Shown in pieces: positions 49,507 through 58,625 of a DNA stretch of 64,000 nt. Position numbers and translations under genes: made by a program. The notes under the pieces are model-generated. The model worked only from the letters and a program-made list of their open reading frames with translations, had not been told where the DNA came from and did not search any database. Every line of letters starts with the position of its first letter. The stretch's first letter is position 1. The stretch covers positions 1 through 64,000 of IMG/VR virus record IMGVR_UViG_3300034418_012856; one strand, given 5' to 3'. This DNA is from a virus.

Positions 49507-50400
49507 ATGTTGTTAAGTTTTAAACAGTGGGAATCACAAAACATAAATGAGAAAGACGGTGGTCTAGATAAGATCATGAATTGGCTTAGCTCCAACTTTG
49601 GTGGCACTATTTCTAAGATTGATTCATTACTTTCCGATATTAATTCTATTGAAACCAAGTATTCAAAAGAATGGAATGATATACAAACTGATATAGATGC
49701 TTTGGAGGTTAAAAAAGCACAAACCAAAAGTGATCCTGCTGAAGCTAAAAAATTGGAAAGAATGATAGATAGGAATCAAAAACTCCTTTCAGCTTTAGGT
49801 AAAAAGAGAAAAGCTGATATTGATAAGATTGATTCCAAGGTTGAAAAACTTACCAAAGGAAAGCAAAGACTTATCTCCTACTGGAATTTGAAAAAATCTG
49901 AGCTCGAAGCTGATCTAGCCGAAAAACTTTATAAAATGGCAAAAGACCTTACAGACGAGTCGATAGCTGACGATCTCTATGATAAGTATAAAAAAGCAGC
50001 CTTAGATGCTAAAAAGAAAGACGAAAGATTTAGAGAGAAGTTTGGAAAGCTTGACCTTGCAAAACCTTCTACCCTAAAGTCTGATGTGGAGGCTAGAGCT
50101 ATTTCTGGTGCTAATTTTTCAATGGATCCTATATTTTCTATGAATGCACCTCAATTTACTAAATTTGTACAGGATCTGGAAAAAAGTCAAGTTGGTGCAT
50201 TAATAAAAGCTATGCAATCTGAAAGAAATGAGAGGTATGCTACTCTAGATACTGAAAGGGATAGATTGGAAGCTCAAGCTAAAAAGAAAGGTTTATCTGC
50301 AGAGAGCGTTAAAAAAGATATGTCAGATTTAAGAGAAACCCTTATGAGACAGATAAGAGACCTAAGAACCAAAATAACAATTGCAAGAAGATATGCCTAA
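49507..50400 (+). CDS. Coiled-coil candidate internal head protein 2
   Basis: 297 aa, Lys-rich coiled coil (KGKQRLISYWNLKKSELEAD), beginning MLLSFKQWESQNINEKDGG with an INE site. Similar in style to the preceding gene, from which it is separated by one base. It overlaps the next start through ATGCCTAA. Confidence 0.65.
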   Translation: MLLSFKQWESQNINEKDGGLDKIMNWLSSNFGGTISKIDSLLSDINSIETKYSKEWNDIQTDIDALEVKKAQTKSDPAEAKKLERMIDRNQKLLSALGKKRKADIDKIDSKVEKLTKGKQRLISYWNLKKSELEADLAEKLYKMAKDLTDESIADDLYDKYKKAALDAKKKDERFREKFGKLDLAKPSTLKSDVEARAISGANFSMDPIFSMNAPQFTKFVQDLEKSQVGALIKAMQSERNERYATLDTERDRLEAQAKKKGLSAESVKKDMSDLRETLMRQIRDLRTKITIARRYA

Positions 50401-50662
50401 ACACATTAAGAAGCTTGACGAATTCCCAATTTTTGAGGGGGTTAATGAGGATCTGGTTAAGGCCAAAGCAGATGTTAATGCTAAGCAAGCTGAGATAGCT
50501 GAGGAAATAGCTAAACAGAAGGAAACCACAGACCTTAAGGAAAAAGCAGCAAGCATAAGAAACCAATCAAGATTGGTGGGTCAAATGCCAGCACTTTTAA
50601 ATGCTTTAGCTAATGCAATGGATGCAAAAGCTGATTCAGGAGATACAACAAATATTTACTAA
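50393..50662 (+). CDS. Small candidate internal head protein
   Basis: 89 aa from the ATG in the ATGCCTAA overlap; an earlier in-frame ATG at 50381 is less likely. N-terminus MPKHIKKLDEFPIFEGVNED has the KxxxEF leader and a VNE site. The remainder is an Ala/Lys helix. It resembles T4 internal proteins in size and design. Confidence 0.6.
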   Translation: MPKHIKKLDEFPIFEGVNEDLVKAKADVNAKQAEIAEEIAKQKETTDLKEKAASIRNQSRLVGQMPALLNALANAMDAKADSGDTTNIY

Positions 50663-50665
50663 AAG

Positions 50666-53050
50666 ATGTCAAACAATTATCTTAGAAATAACCCGGTAGC
50701 TAACCAATTGTCCATAGATGCTTTTAAGCTCTATGAGAATAAAGATGTTGACGATGCTTTAAGAATATCAATCGACACGCTTTTAGCAGCATGTAAGAAG
50801 ATTATATTCGATTTTGCTTCGGATCGAAATAGGACCTACGAGTCTTTTGCAAAAAAGATAGAATCCATTGGCGATACTTCTACTGTTAAGGGCTTGATTG
50901 CAAATATCAAGGATGTTTGTGAGGATACTGAATTACATGATTCTGTTCTTGCACCACTCAAAAAAGCTTACCTTGACTCTATCGATATGATAGGTGATGC
51001 AGTAAAGAGAATGATAGAGCTAGATCCTTCTCTTGAATCAAAAGCTATCCAAAATTTTAAATCTGCTGGTAAAAAACTTGTTGAGAGTGTAAAAAGAACA
51101 GCGGACGAGTATCAGGAAAAGCTAAACGAGTCTAGTGAAATAGGGGTACCTGGTAGAGTTCATCGGTTAAAGAAAATATTGATTAACCACATTGTTGATT
51201 CTAAAGGAAAGGATGCAAAATCTGGATATGGGAGAGATTGGCAAAGGTTGTTTACGACACTTGCACAAAAACTTTCTTCAATAAATAGCGATAAAGCTAC
51301 TTTCTCTGATAACGATAGAAAAAACCTTGCAGAGCTTGAAAAAAAAGCTGATAATCTATCCCAGGAGTATGCTCAGTATAAAGTAAGAGCCGTAGAATCC
51401 TTGATGGGTAAACTGATGAAGGATGAAGATTTGGAATCTAAATTTGGCGACTTCTTTGAGATTATGACCAATGCTTTGGATAAAGTAACGAAAGCAAATA
51501 CCGAGGAAGGACTTATAGAGGTCAAAGTAAGGGAGGATTTGGATGACAAGGAAACGAAAATGAATGATAGAGTGTTTCCACTAAAAATCGGTGACAAGGA
51601 TAATGACACTAAGTTAAAGGGGTCAGGTCTTATTTCTTCTATCCAAAAAGCCCTTATCGATGCTTTTGTACCTATTAAGAATTTAATGGATCCTAGAGGT
51701 GGTGCTAATGGTAAGTATGAATCCGCTACAGAAGTTGCTGTGAAATCAATACAATCTACATTAGGAAATAAGGATGTGAATGGTAAGCTGGATAAACCTT
51801 TGCTTGATATAATTTTAAAGTTAGATCAGGTATCTAAAGAAAACAAAGAGGCCATTAAGGATTCTATTAGTCAACTAAGGGGATCTTATTCTTCGGTTAG
51901 AGAATCTAGTAATGCATTATCAGCTGCTGACTTTATGAGATTAATGGAGGCTATGACTTACATAGATCCAAACGAGATTGAGGTAAATATCAAAAATTAT
52001 AGTCAGGAATTGGACGAGGATAACGATTCTGTATCAGAACCTACGACTTCCGATTACTCATTAGCAGAATCTCTAGCTAAACTTTTAAGGACCAAAGACT
52101 ATAATAAGAATGCTGAAGCCGAAGATTTCCTGAAGGAAGACGGAACTCTGAAGGGATCTTGTCCCCATGATTATGTTGATTGTTGGACAAAGGCTGTTTC
52201 TGGAGATAAACCAGTTTCTTTTTTTGTAATGGTTGACGATAATGATAATTGCTCGCTTTTCCCAACAAAGAGGATTTCTGGTAGTGTAAACAAGCCTTGT
52301 AATTGGAAAAGATATAAAGCCATTACTGGTGATGATATTGATGATGTCCACAAATTTGGAAATTGGTACACTTCATATTGGAAAAATTTCGGCGGTGTTG
52401 GTTCAGATATAAAGGCTAAAGTTTTGGACGAAGTAATGTCGTCCAATTGTAAATTGGCAAAAGAGGAAGGATTGAACGATGTTGCTTCTATCTACGAAGA
52501 ATTGGAAAGTGCATTTATACCCAACAAGGAAGAAGTTTCAGGGGGGTATATTAGGCCAAATTCTATGAGATCTTTGGTATCAAGCATCAAAGGTATGATT
52601 GGAAATGATGGTATATCTAATCTTAGTCCTGGGGAACTCAGATCCCTTTATAATACTGTAATTGTTTGTTCACCCTTGATTACTTATAATAGAGAAAAAG
52701 ATGAATGGGTCCCTGCAATAAAAATGCTATGTAACTCTCTGGATATTACTGAGGATGACCTTGTTTCTGAAATTAGGAAGAATTCTTCTCTTGGAAAAAG
52801 AGGTAAAATGTCAACTGAGAAGGTAGCTTTATTCGACACTAATTCTGGTGATAATGAAATTCTTAAGTCTACTATTATCGGGAGCACAGAGGATGCTGAG
52901 AAAGTTAATAATATGAAGCAAAGTCTTGGTAAGATTAAACCAATTCTAAAGAGCCTTTCTAAACACTGTAAAAGAATAGGTGTGAATGTAATTGATGACA
53001 TTACTCCTGATATCTCAGACTCCATGGTCGTTATTACTAAGGAGGGATAA
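50666..53050 (+). CDS. Large late protein of unknown function
   Basis: 794 aa, helical in the first 450 residues, with a mixed alpha/beta segment at about 490-580 (SCPHDYVDCWTKAVSGDKPV, FFVMVDDNDNCSLFP), then helical again. Last gene of the operon and followed by a terminator. It may be an ejected protein or enzyme carried in the head; no active-site pattern was identified. Confidence 0.65.
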   Translation: MSNNYLRNNPVANQLSIDAFKLYENKDVDDALRISIDTLLAACKKIIFDFASDRNRTYESFAKKIESIGDTSTVKGLIANIKDVCEDTELHDSVLAPLKKAYLDSIDMIGDAVKRMIELDPSLESKAIQNFKSAGKKLVESVKRTADEYQEKLNESSEIGVPGRVHRLKKILINHIVDSKGKDAKSGYGRDWQRLFTTLAQKLSSINSDKATFSDNDRKNLAELEKKADNLSQEYAQYKVRAVESLMGKLMKDEDLESKFGDFFEIMTNALDKVTKANTEEGLIEVKVREDLDDKETKMNDRVFPLKIGDKDNDTKLKGSGLISSIQKALIDAFVPIKNLMDPRGGANGKYESATEVAVKSIQSTLGNKDVNGKLDKPLLDIILKLDQVSKENKEAIKDSISQLRGSYSSVRESSNALSAADFMRLMEAMTYIDPNEIEVNIKNYSQELDEDNDSVSEPTTSDYSLAESLAKLLRTKDYNKNAEAEDFLKEDGTLKGSCPHDYVDCWTKAVSGDKPVSFFVMVDDNDNCSLFPTKRISGSVNKPCNWKRYKAITGDDIDDVHKFGNWYTSYWKNFGGVGSDIKAKVLDEVMSSNCKLAKEEGLNDVASIYEELESAFIPNKEEVSGGYIRPNSMRSLVSSIKGMIGNDGISNLSPGELRSLYNTVIVCSPLITYNREKDEWVPAIKMLCNSLDITEDDLVSEIRKNSSLGKRGKMSTEKVALFDTNSGDNEILKSTIIGSTEDAEKVNNMKQSLGKIKPILKSLSKHCKRIGVNVIDDITPDISDSMVVITKEG

Positions 53051-53075
53051 TCTAGAAACTTATCCCTTCCTTTTT
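53044..53075 (+). terminator. Rho-independent terminator
   Basis: GGGATAA (53044-53050, includes the stop codon) pairs with TTATCCC (53060-53066), extended by AAGGA/TTCCTT with a bulge, followed by TTTTT (53071-53075). Confidence 0.85.
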
Positions 53076-53102
53076 CCTATAATTCACTGAAATATAACTT
53101 GG

Positions 53103-54038
53103 GTGGATCAAAGTGCTAAATTTTATTTTTTGACCTTTTGTAGTCTGGGTGCTCCCCACGACTCTGGACGTGATTTGAGTAGCAATATTTCCAATCTTAA
53201 ATCATTACTTTCCTCTTATTTTGATGAAATAATTGTTTATAGCCCTTCATCCCTAAAGGAATGTGAGGGAAGTGAGGATTTCTGTAATGTGCTTGAAGGT
53301 GTGTTTCCTCTAAATCCTGGGATAAATGCTAACGGATGTGGTGATTTTAAGTCATTTATTATAAATAAGACCTTGTCTGAGATGTCCGATGGAGATATTC
53401 TTTTCTACCATGATTGTAACTTTGAAAAATATCCTCAGTACTGGCAGACTGATTGGGGATTTCTAAGAGATTCGGTAGAGCTTTTGCTGCGTGAAAATAA
53501 TTCAGATATATTCATTCCTTTTGAAAGCGAAGCCTTTGGTAAAATCCCGAAGGTTAGAATGCATGGAAAGAGATATACAACCGATGCAATTATAAAAGAT
53601 CCAGTCGAATCTGATATAGTCTCTAGATGTTGGGAGATAGCTTCTAACCGAATGATGATACGGAATAGTCAATTTTCAAGAGATTTCTTTGCTGAATACA
53701 AGGAATTGTGTGGGAGAAAAGATTTGCTTATGAAGTACCCAAACCCTAACCCGTATCCACAATTTACACACAGCTGTCCAGAACAGCACGTTCTAAATTG
53801 CCTTATTTATAAGTACATCTTAGATGGAAAGTTAGATCCAAGATTTCCAAGATTTTCTTTCCCGAACAGAAAATTTGTCTTAAATTCTGATGTTGAAGTA
53901 AGAGTTAACTCTGAATTGTCGAAATATATGCAAACCAAGTCGATAAAAGAGTTTGAAAGAAGAAAAGCATTTAATGGGATCAAAGATCAAGATATTCGAG
54001 GGACCAAGGAATTCAGGCAAGACCTTTTTAGCACGTAA
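53103..54038 (+). CDS. Glycosyltransferase-like protein
   Basis: 311 aa from a GTG start. It has a GT-A style nucleotide-sugar motif in MSDGDILFYHDCNFEKYPQY, preceded by a strand-helix region (FDEIIVYSPSSL) typical of sugar transferases, and a late HSCPEQHVLNCLIYKYI segment. Family not fixed. It lies after a terminator with no late-type box and begins a second sugar-related group (53103-57782). Confidence 0.55.
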   Translation: MDQSAKFYFLTFCSLGAPHDSGRDLSSNISNLKSLLSSYFDEIIVYSPSSLKECEGSEDFCNVLEGVFPLNPGINANGCGDFKSFIINKTLSEMSDGDILFYHDCNFEKYPQYWQTDWGFLRDSVELLLRENNSDIFIPFESEAFGKIPKVRMHGKRYTTDAIIKDPVESDIVSRCWEIASNRMMIRNSQFSRDFFAEYKELCGRKDLLMKYPNPNPYPQFTHSCPEQHVLNCLIYKYILDGKLDPRFPRFSFPNRKFVLNSDVEVRVNSELSKYMQTKSIKEFERRKAFNGIKDQDIRGTKEFRQDLFST

Positions 54039-54522
54039 ATATTCTGAGGTACACAACATTCCGATATTTAAGTTTGATTTTGTTGGTTGGTTCAACAGGC
54101 TTTCCTTGGATGACCAATCTCACGAGACACATAGCTTTGCTCTAGGTAAAGAGCTAATGTTATTGCAATTGTGTCGGGACGGGTTACTACCTCCTTTTAT
54201 ATTAGATCGTGGATTTCTAACAGTTCTTACTTGGGGAATACTTTCTGGTCGTATTACCGAAGATGAAGCAATAAATCAATTAAAGATGATTGCTGAAGAG
54301 GGATTGCTTAAAGATTGTGAAATCTATTTTGTTACCGGTGATAATCCGAACAAAGAAGATAGAAACAAGGATAACTGGGATTTTCGGGATGGAGATTCAA
54401 AGGAACAAGAGATCATGGAAAATCTGAGGGATTATGTTATGAATCAGCCATATAATGTTTATGTCCATCGGATATTCAACAGCTTTAATAATAAAACAGT
54501 AAACGACTTAAGACATATCTAA
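53974..54522 (+). CDS. P-loop NMP-kinase-like protein
   Basis: 182 aa from the ATG at 53974 (MGSKIKIFEGPRNSGKTFLA), overlapping the previous gene by 65 bases; an ATG at 53953 is the alternative. Walker A GPRNSGKT is clear, followed by an acidic ILDRGFLTVLTWG segment like the DR(Y/F) motif of thymidylate kinases. A nucleotide or sugar kinase role is likely; substrate unknown. Confidence 0.7.
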   Translation: MGSKIKIFEGPRNSGKTFLARKYSEVHNIPIFKFDFVGWFNRLSLDDQSHETHSFALGKELMLLQLCRDGLLPPFILDRGFLTVLTWGILSGRITEDEAINQLKMIAEEGLLKDCEIYFVTGDNPNKEDRNKDNWDFRDGDSKEQEIMENLRDYVMNQPYNVYVHRIFNSFNNKTVNDLRHI

Positions 54523-55923
54523 ATGTGCGGGATAGTAATCACAAAAACACCAGGTGAAGAAATACTGGATACCATAAAACATCGTGGTATTGAAAAAACC
54601 GTTGTTGAAAAAAACGGGCTTAGTATTTGTCACCACAGGCTTCCAATCCAGACAGTTGATGGTGATGATTGGAATCAACCAATAGAGATAGCAGATGGCA
54701 TCTATTTGCTTTTTAACGGGGAGATTTTTAATTATGACCGTGAAAGATTCGATTCCGACGTAGAATATCTCACTAATATTTTTGGTAGGTATCGAGGTGG
54801 GAGCTTTGAAATGTTTTGTTCTTTGTTTATACCAGAAATCCAAACTTGGGATGGATTTTGGGCTATTACAATATATGATGCAAACACTAATGATGTTATT
54901 GCTTTTACGGACCCTCTGGGACGTAAATGTCTTTATTATAATTCCCTTGGTGATATTGCTTCAGAGATAAAACCTCTTGTGTATGAAAATTCCCAGATAG
55001 ATGAGACTTTTATCAGCACGGTAAGAAAATGGGGATATAACACAGATGAAAGGACACCATATAGTGATATTAAAAGAATACTCCCAAATAACATATACAG
55101 TTTTAATTTAGATGCACCTGAATTTAAGAATGTGTATAGCACCTATTATAAAGGCTTCGATTTCCCAATCCAGGAATTAGTTGGTAAAAGTTACGAAGAG
55201 CATATGGAGTGGCTTTGGTCTAAAATGTTCGAATCTGTGAGAAACCGATTGGTTTCTAAGGATTATCCTATTTCTCTTCTTATTTCCGGGGGACTGGACT
55301 CATCTATTATTGCATCAGTTTTGAATGAAATTGGAGTTGATGTTAGATGGTTTAGCATTGAAAATGGTGAAAAAGAGTTTGTAGATATTCTCTCTGAAAG
55401 ACTTGGTAAGGAGGTTTCCTTTTTGGACTATAACATGGATGAATCTATGAATGAGGAGATTTACAAAAAATGGAACGAATCTCCAATAGACCTTGGATCT
55501 GTTATACCCCAGTATCATTTGTTTGATGCTGTTAAGAGGTTTGGGGGTTATAGGATAGTTCTTTCTGGCGATGGTGCGGATGAGCTTTTTGGTGGATATA
55601 AAAGAATCCACGAATATGATTCACAAAAGTCGGATGTATTTGATGAGCTAACTTACTATCATTTACCAAGATTGGATAAGATGTCTATGGCTCACACTTT
55701 GGAACTTAGGAGTCCTTTTTTGAATTTGGATCTTGTAAGATTTGCTTTGCATTTGCCTAAAGAATGGAGAACTGATAAGAAAATACTTAAGGACACTTTT
55801 TCACCACTGCTTCCTGAAGAAATAGTTAACAGAAAAAAAGCTCCTCTTAAAAACCCTAAGATCAAGCAGGATAAAATTGCTTACCGTTATAAGGCAGTGG
55901 ATCTTTTCTTAAGGAATAGATAA
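54523..55923 (+). CDS. asnB: Asparagine synthetase-like glutamine amidotransferase
   Basis: 466 aa, shorter than E. coli AsnB (554). Cys2 (MCGIV) is the glutaminase nucleophile, with HHRLPIQ and LFNGEIFNYD lining the site. The synthetase PPi-loop is ISGGLDSSIIAS, then LSGDGADELFGGYKRI and DKMSMAHTLELRSPFLN. Such enzymes amidate aspartate or, in sugar clusters, uronic acids of surface polysaccharide; the sugar-gene neighbours make the second role possible. Confidence 0.92.
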   Translation: MCGIVITKTPGEEILDTIKHRGIEKTVVEKNGLSICHHRLPIQTVDGDDWNQPIEIADGIYLLFNGEIFNYDRERFDSDVEYLTNIFGRYRGGSFEMFCSLFIPEIQTWDGFWAITIYDANTNDVIAFTDPLGRKCLYYNSLGDIASEIKPLVYENSQIDETFISTVRKWGYNTDERTPYSDIKRILPNNIYSFNLDAPEFKNVYSTYYKGFDFPIQELVGKSYEEHMEWLWSKMFESVRNRLVSKDYPISLLISGGLDSSIIASVLNEIGVDVRWFSIENGEKEFVDILSERLGKEVSFLDYNMDESMNEEIYKKWNESPIDLGSVIPQYHLFDAVKRFGGYRIVLSGDGADELFGGYKRIHEYDSQKSDVFDELTYYHLPRLDKMSMAHTLELRSPFLNLDLVRFALHLPKEWRTDKKILKDTFSPLLPEEIVNRKKAPLKNPKIKQDKIAYRYKAVDLFLRNR

Positions 55924-55933
55924 ACTAGTCCAA

Positions 55934-55961
55934 GGAGCGATATATAAAGAAAAAAAGCTCC
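55934..55961. repeat. Short inverted repeat around a late-type box
   Basis: GGAGC (55934-55938) and GCTCC (55957-55961) flank the box GATATATAAAG; the ATG follows three bases after the right arm. Only five base pairs, but in the same arrangement as the longer examples. Confidence 0.5.
55939..55949 (+). promoter_or_regulatory. Late-type promoter box GATATATAAAG
   Basis: 25 bases before the ATG at 55964. Identical to the box of the protease gene. Confidence 0.65.
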
Positions 55962-55963
55962 GA

Positions 55964-56644
55964 ATGGCAAATAATATTAAGTCCTTTGAGGATTTCAAAT
56001 CAGAATCAGTAAATGAGAATTGGTTCAGTGACGGATTGAGTGGATTACTCGGTTATGCTGGTAATGCTTTCTCTGATGTTCTTAAAGGTAAAGCCTCTGC
56101 ATACCTTTTAAGCTTTTTTGGAATTGGTGAACAATCTATATTCAGCAAGCTTGTACAAAACTTTGTTGAACAAATACCAGTTGCTGATTTAACTAAAATT
56201 ATTTTTGCTGGAAAGGCTAATTCAGCCTACCTTGCACCCAAGATGGCGGATGCAACAATTGAATTCCTGACAGAAAAAGGATTGGATGGTATTGCTCAGG
56301 ATCTTGGTATTGAGCAGGACGGGTGGATTTATAGAACAATCTCTGAAATGCTTGCAAACCAGGCTAGAAGGGAGGACTTTAGAAATTCTTTAGAATCATT
56401 CTACTTACAGGCTTTCAATGGATTTGAGGGTGCTGCTGATAAGGATGATTTCATGAAGTCCCTTTCATCTACAGAAGAAAGAACTCTAAAGAGTGGAATT
56501 GATAGAGTGATAGATGTTAGAGACAAAGAGGTAGATATGAATAAACCAGCAGGTGATCTAGTATCTGATTTTCTATCTGGTTTAGCCGGAAATGGACAAT
56601 CCTTACAATCTTTGGGATTAAGCTCAGGAGGAACTATACAATAA
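55964..56644 (+). CDS. Candidate internal head protein 4
   Basis: 226 aa. N-terminus MANNIKSFEDFKSESVNENW has the SFxxF leader and VNE site. Residues 25-75 are hydrophobic and Gly-rich (LSGLLGYAGNAFSDVLKG, AYLLSFFGIG) and could insert in a membrane. The C-terminal half is helical. Its own late-type promoter. Confidence 0.6.
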   Translation: MANNIKSFEDFKSESVNENWFSDGLSGLLGYAGNAFSDVLKGKASAYLLSFFGIGEQSIFSKLVQNFVEQIPVADLTKIIFAGKANSAYLAPKMADATIEFLTEKGLDGIAQDLGIEQDGWIYRTISEMLANQARREDFRNSLESFYLQAFNGFEGAADKDDFMKSLSSTEERTLKSGIDRVIDVRDKEVDMNKPAGDLVSDFLSGLAGNGQSLQSLGLSSGGTIQ

Positions 56645-56656
56645 AAACTTTAGATC

Positions 56657-57022
56657 ATGAATATAAATGACGTTTCAAAGAGGGAAGTTTTAGACTTCGA
56701 TCAATTTAAGAAAAAGGTGCACGACGAGACATTTAAGCCTTTTGCTGCCGAAAATCAGGAAGGTGGTGAGGGTAAAACTGGTTTGCACAAAATAAAGAGA
56801 GAACCTGCTTATGATTGGGTAGGTTATGCAGATGCAGTATTTAGTCCAGAGAAAGCTGGTATCGAGGTACCTGGATACAATGCTGATGGTGATAGGGAAT
56901 ATACTATAGCAAATGCTGGACCCTCTATAGTTAATGCACCTAATTCATCTATTTCAGGGTTAGGAGAATCCGAAAAAGCTGTAAATGAATCTTTCTCAAT
57001 AAAGAGATTGGGAGATTTCTAA
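56657..57022 (+). CDS. Candidate internal head protein 5
   Basis: 121 aa. Leader-like MNINDVSKREVLDFDQFKKK, then a low-complexity loop region (GGEGKTGLHK, NAGPSIVNAPNSSISG) ending NESFSIKRLGDF. Co-transcribed with the preceding gene and followed by a strong terminator. Confidence 0.6.
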   Translation: MNINDVSKREVLDFDQFKKKVHDETFKPFAAENQEGGEGKTGLHKIKREPAYDWVGYADAVFSPEKAGIEVPGYNADGDREYTIANAGPSIVNAPNSSISGLGESEKAVNESFSIKRLGDF

Positions 57023-57047
57023 TAATTATCAAATTAACTAATTCTTT

Positions 57048-57079
57048 AAGACAGGTTTCTAACGAAACTTGTCTTTTTT
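57048..57079 (+). terminator. Rho-independent terminator
   Basis: AAGACAGGTTTC (57048-57059), loop TAAC, GAAACTTGTCTT (57064-57075) with one G-U pair, T-run to 57079. Confidence 0.92.
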
Positions 57080-57113
57080 GTGTACTATAAAAAGAAAAGA
57101 TTAGAATAGCATA

Positions 57114-57782
57114 ATGAATATCAAACTAGTCCATATACTCACAGAACCCGAAACAAGAAGGGAGCAAGCATCGATAGATTCTTTATCTCCCCTAGGTGAA
57201 ATGGGATTGACTTACTATCAGCAGGTAAATGAGAGATACAAAGGTGAAGCTTGGAGGGAAGTTCCTGCTCTATCACAATCTCCTGCAACTAATCACGGTC
57301 CTGGTCATTACGGTGCCTTCCAGTCTTTCAAAAAAGCAATGCTTGAGAATTTTACCGACGATCTTGATGCTTTGGTTCTTTGTGAATGTGATTGTGTGTT
57401 GGAAACTTCCCATGAGGATTTTATGAAAACCCTTGAGAGGGGTATTGAATTTTGCAATGAAAACGATCTTAAATACCTTTCATTGGGATCTAGGTTTGTA
57501 AAGGGGGTTTTACAGTCCCCAGAGACTGGCAGTGACCCAAAATTCCCTGAATTTTATATTACAAACAAGGTAATATTGGCACATTGTGTTGTTCTCCCTG
57601 CTTTGTCTAGGGATGTCATTTTAGATTGTATCGATAAATTTAGCTGGGATAGCCCAGATATTTGGTTTAATGAGGTACTTTGGAGAAGTGGGCTAAACCA
57701 ATTCGCAATTGTAAAGGAAAGACTTGCAAGACAACACGAAGGTGTTTCCCTTATTGATAATGTTTGGAAAGAATCTCAATAA
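57114..57782 (+). CDS. GT25-like glycosyltransferase
   Basis: 222 aa. The shape follows GT25 (LPS-type) enzymes: IKLVHILTEPETRREQASID, then GPGHYGAFQSFKKAMLE and a metal-site region ALVLCECDCVLE where family members usually have EDD. IYLSLGS-like and NEVLWRSGLNQ segments follow. It ends next to the convergent minus-strand gene. Acceptor unknown. Confidence 0.65.
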   Translation: MNIKLVHILTEPETRREQASIDSLSPLGEMGLTYYQQVNERYKGEAWREVPALSQSPATNHGPGHYGAFQSFKKAMLENFTDDLDALVLCECDCVLETSHEDFMKTLERGIEFCNENDLKYLSLGSRFVKGVLQSPETGSDPKFPEFYITNKVILAHCVVLPALSRDVILDCIDKFSWDSPDIWFNEVLWRSGLNQFAIVKERLARQHEGVSLIDNVWKESQ

Positions 57783-58511
57783 CTATCTCTTTTCTTTTTG
57801 TTCTTTAGAAACTTCTCTTATAAATAATTCCTTAGCTATCTTAAGAATAACTGAATCCTCATTAAAGTCTTCGTAGATCTCCATAATATTGATATCCGGA
57901 TCTACGTCTTTTTTTATTTCCAACGATTCAATTGCCTCGTGTGCGATGAATTCGTAAGACATTGAAAAATAAGGGTTTCTTAGAGGTATTTTTTTGAGCA
58001 TTGTTGCATCTGATCCCTTGTTGGTTCTTCCGCATTGCCACCAATATACAAAAACGTTGTCGGTGGACATGTTTCTAAATATTAGGATCCCACAATCTCT
58101 ATTTTCTTTTGTGGTGAATCTTTCCAAACTAAAAGCCCTAATCCTGTTCTCTAAATTTTTCCAAAGGCTCATTCCCATGTCCGCGTATTTATAGAGAATG
58201 TTTAGCGAATTATCAATTATAGACAGAATCTCTTCCACCTCATCATCGCTAAAATCGCATCCTCGGAAATAAGTTATAAGATCGTGGATATTTGAAGGTA
58301 GTTCTTCTGATACCTCCTTGAATTCGTTTTCGATCCAAACCTTAACGGAGGTCAATTCTTTGATCATGGAGAAAATTCTCTTGATCGGATAATATATGTC
58401 TTCGTCTTCTATGTCTTTATTGACCGTAGATAGGAAGTCTAATAAAATGTATTGTTTGTATTCTTGATCGATTGGATATTCGATGAACCATGTGGGTTTA
58501 ATGTCTTTCAT
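57783..58511 (-). CDS. Unknown protein, only minus-strand gene
   Basis: 242 aa. Helical N-terminal half (YPIKRIFSMIKELTSVKVWI), then a beta-rich part with CGILIFRNMSTDNVFVYWWQ and FIAHEAIESLEI. No family recognised. It converges with the GT25-like gene (stop codons adjacent) and diverges from the gene at 58626. A late-type box on the minus strand lies 35 bases before its ATG, so the inversion took its promoter along. Confidence 0.7.
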   Translation of the reverse strand: MKDIKPTWFIEYPIDQEYKQYILLDFLSTVNKDIEDEDIYYPIKRIFSMIKELTSVKVWIENEFKEVSEELPSNIHDLITYFRGCDFSDDEVEEILSIIDNSLNILYKYADMGMSLWKNLENRIRAFSLERFTTKENRDCGILIFRNMSTDNVFVYWWQCGRTNKGSDATMLKKIPLRNPYFSMSYEFIAHEAIESLEIKKDVDPDINIMEIYEDFNEDSVILKIAKELFIREVSKEQKEKR

Positions 58512-58535
58512 GGTGGGAAGAATTATGTTTGTTAC

Positions 58536-58546
58536 TCTATATATTA
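58536..58546 (-). promoter_or_regulatory. Late-type box AATATATAGAG on the minus strand
   Basis: It reads on the minus strand toward the ATG at 58511, with the usual 35-base spacing. Together with the + strand box at 58594 it makes a divergent late promoter pair. Confidence 0.55.
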
Positions 58547-58593
58547 ACCCCCCGCCATTCTTCTAGACTTTTAAAGAACACGTTTTGAATCTT

Positions 58594-58604
58594 GATATAT
58601 AATA
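58594..58604 (+). promoter_or_regulatory. Late-type promoter box GATATATAATA
   Basis: 32 bases before the ATG at 58626. Confidence 0.65.
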
Positions 58605-58625
58605 CATAAAAAAAGTGGTTTCCCA

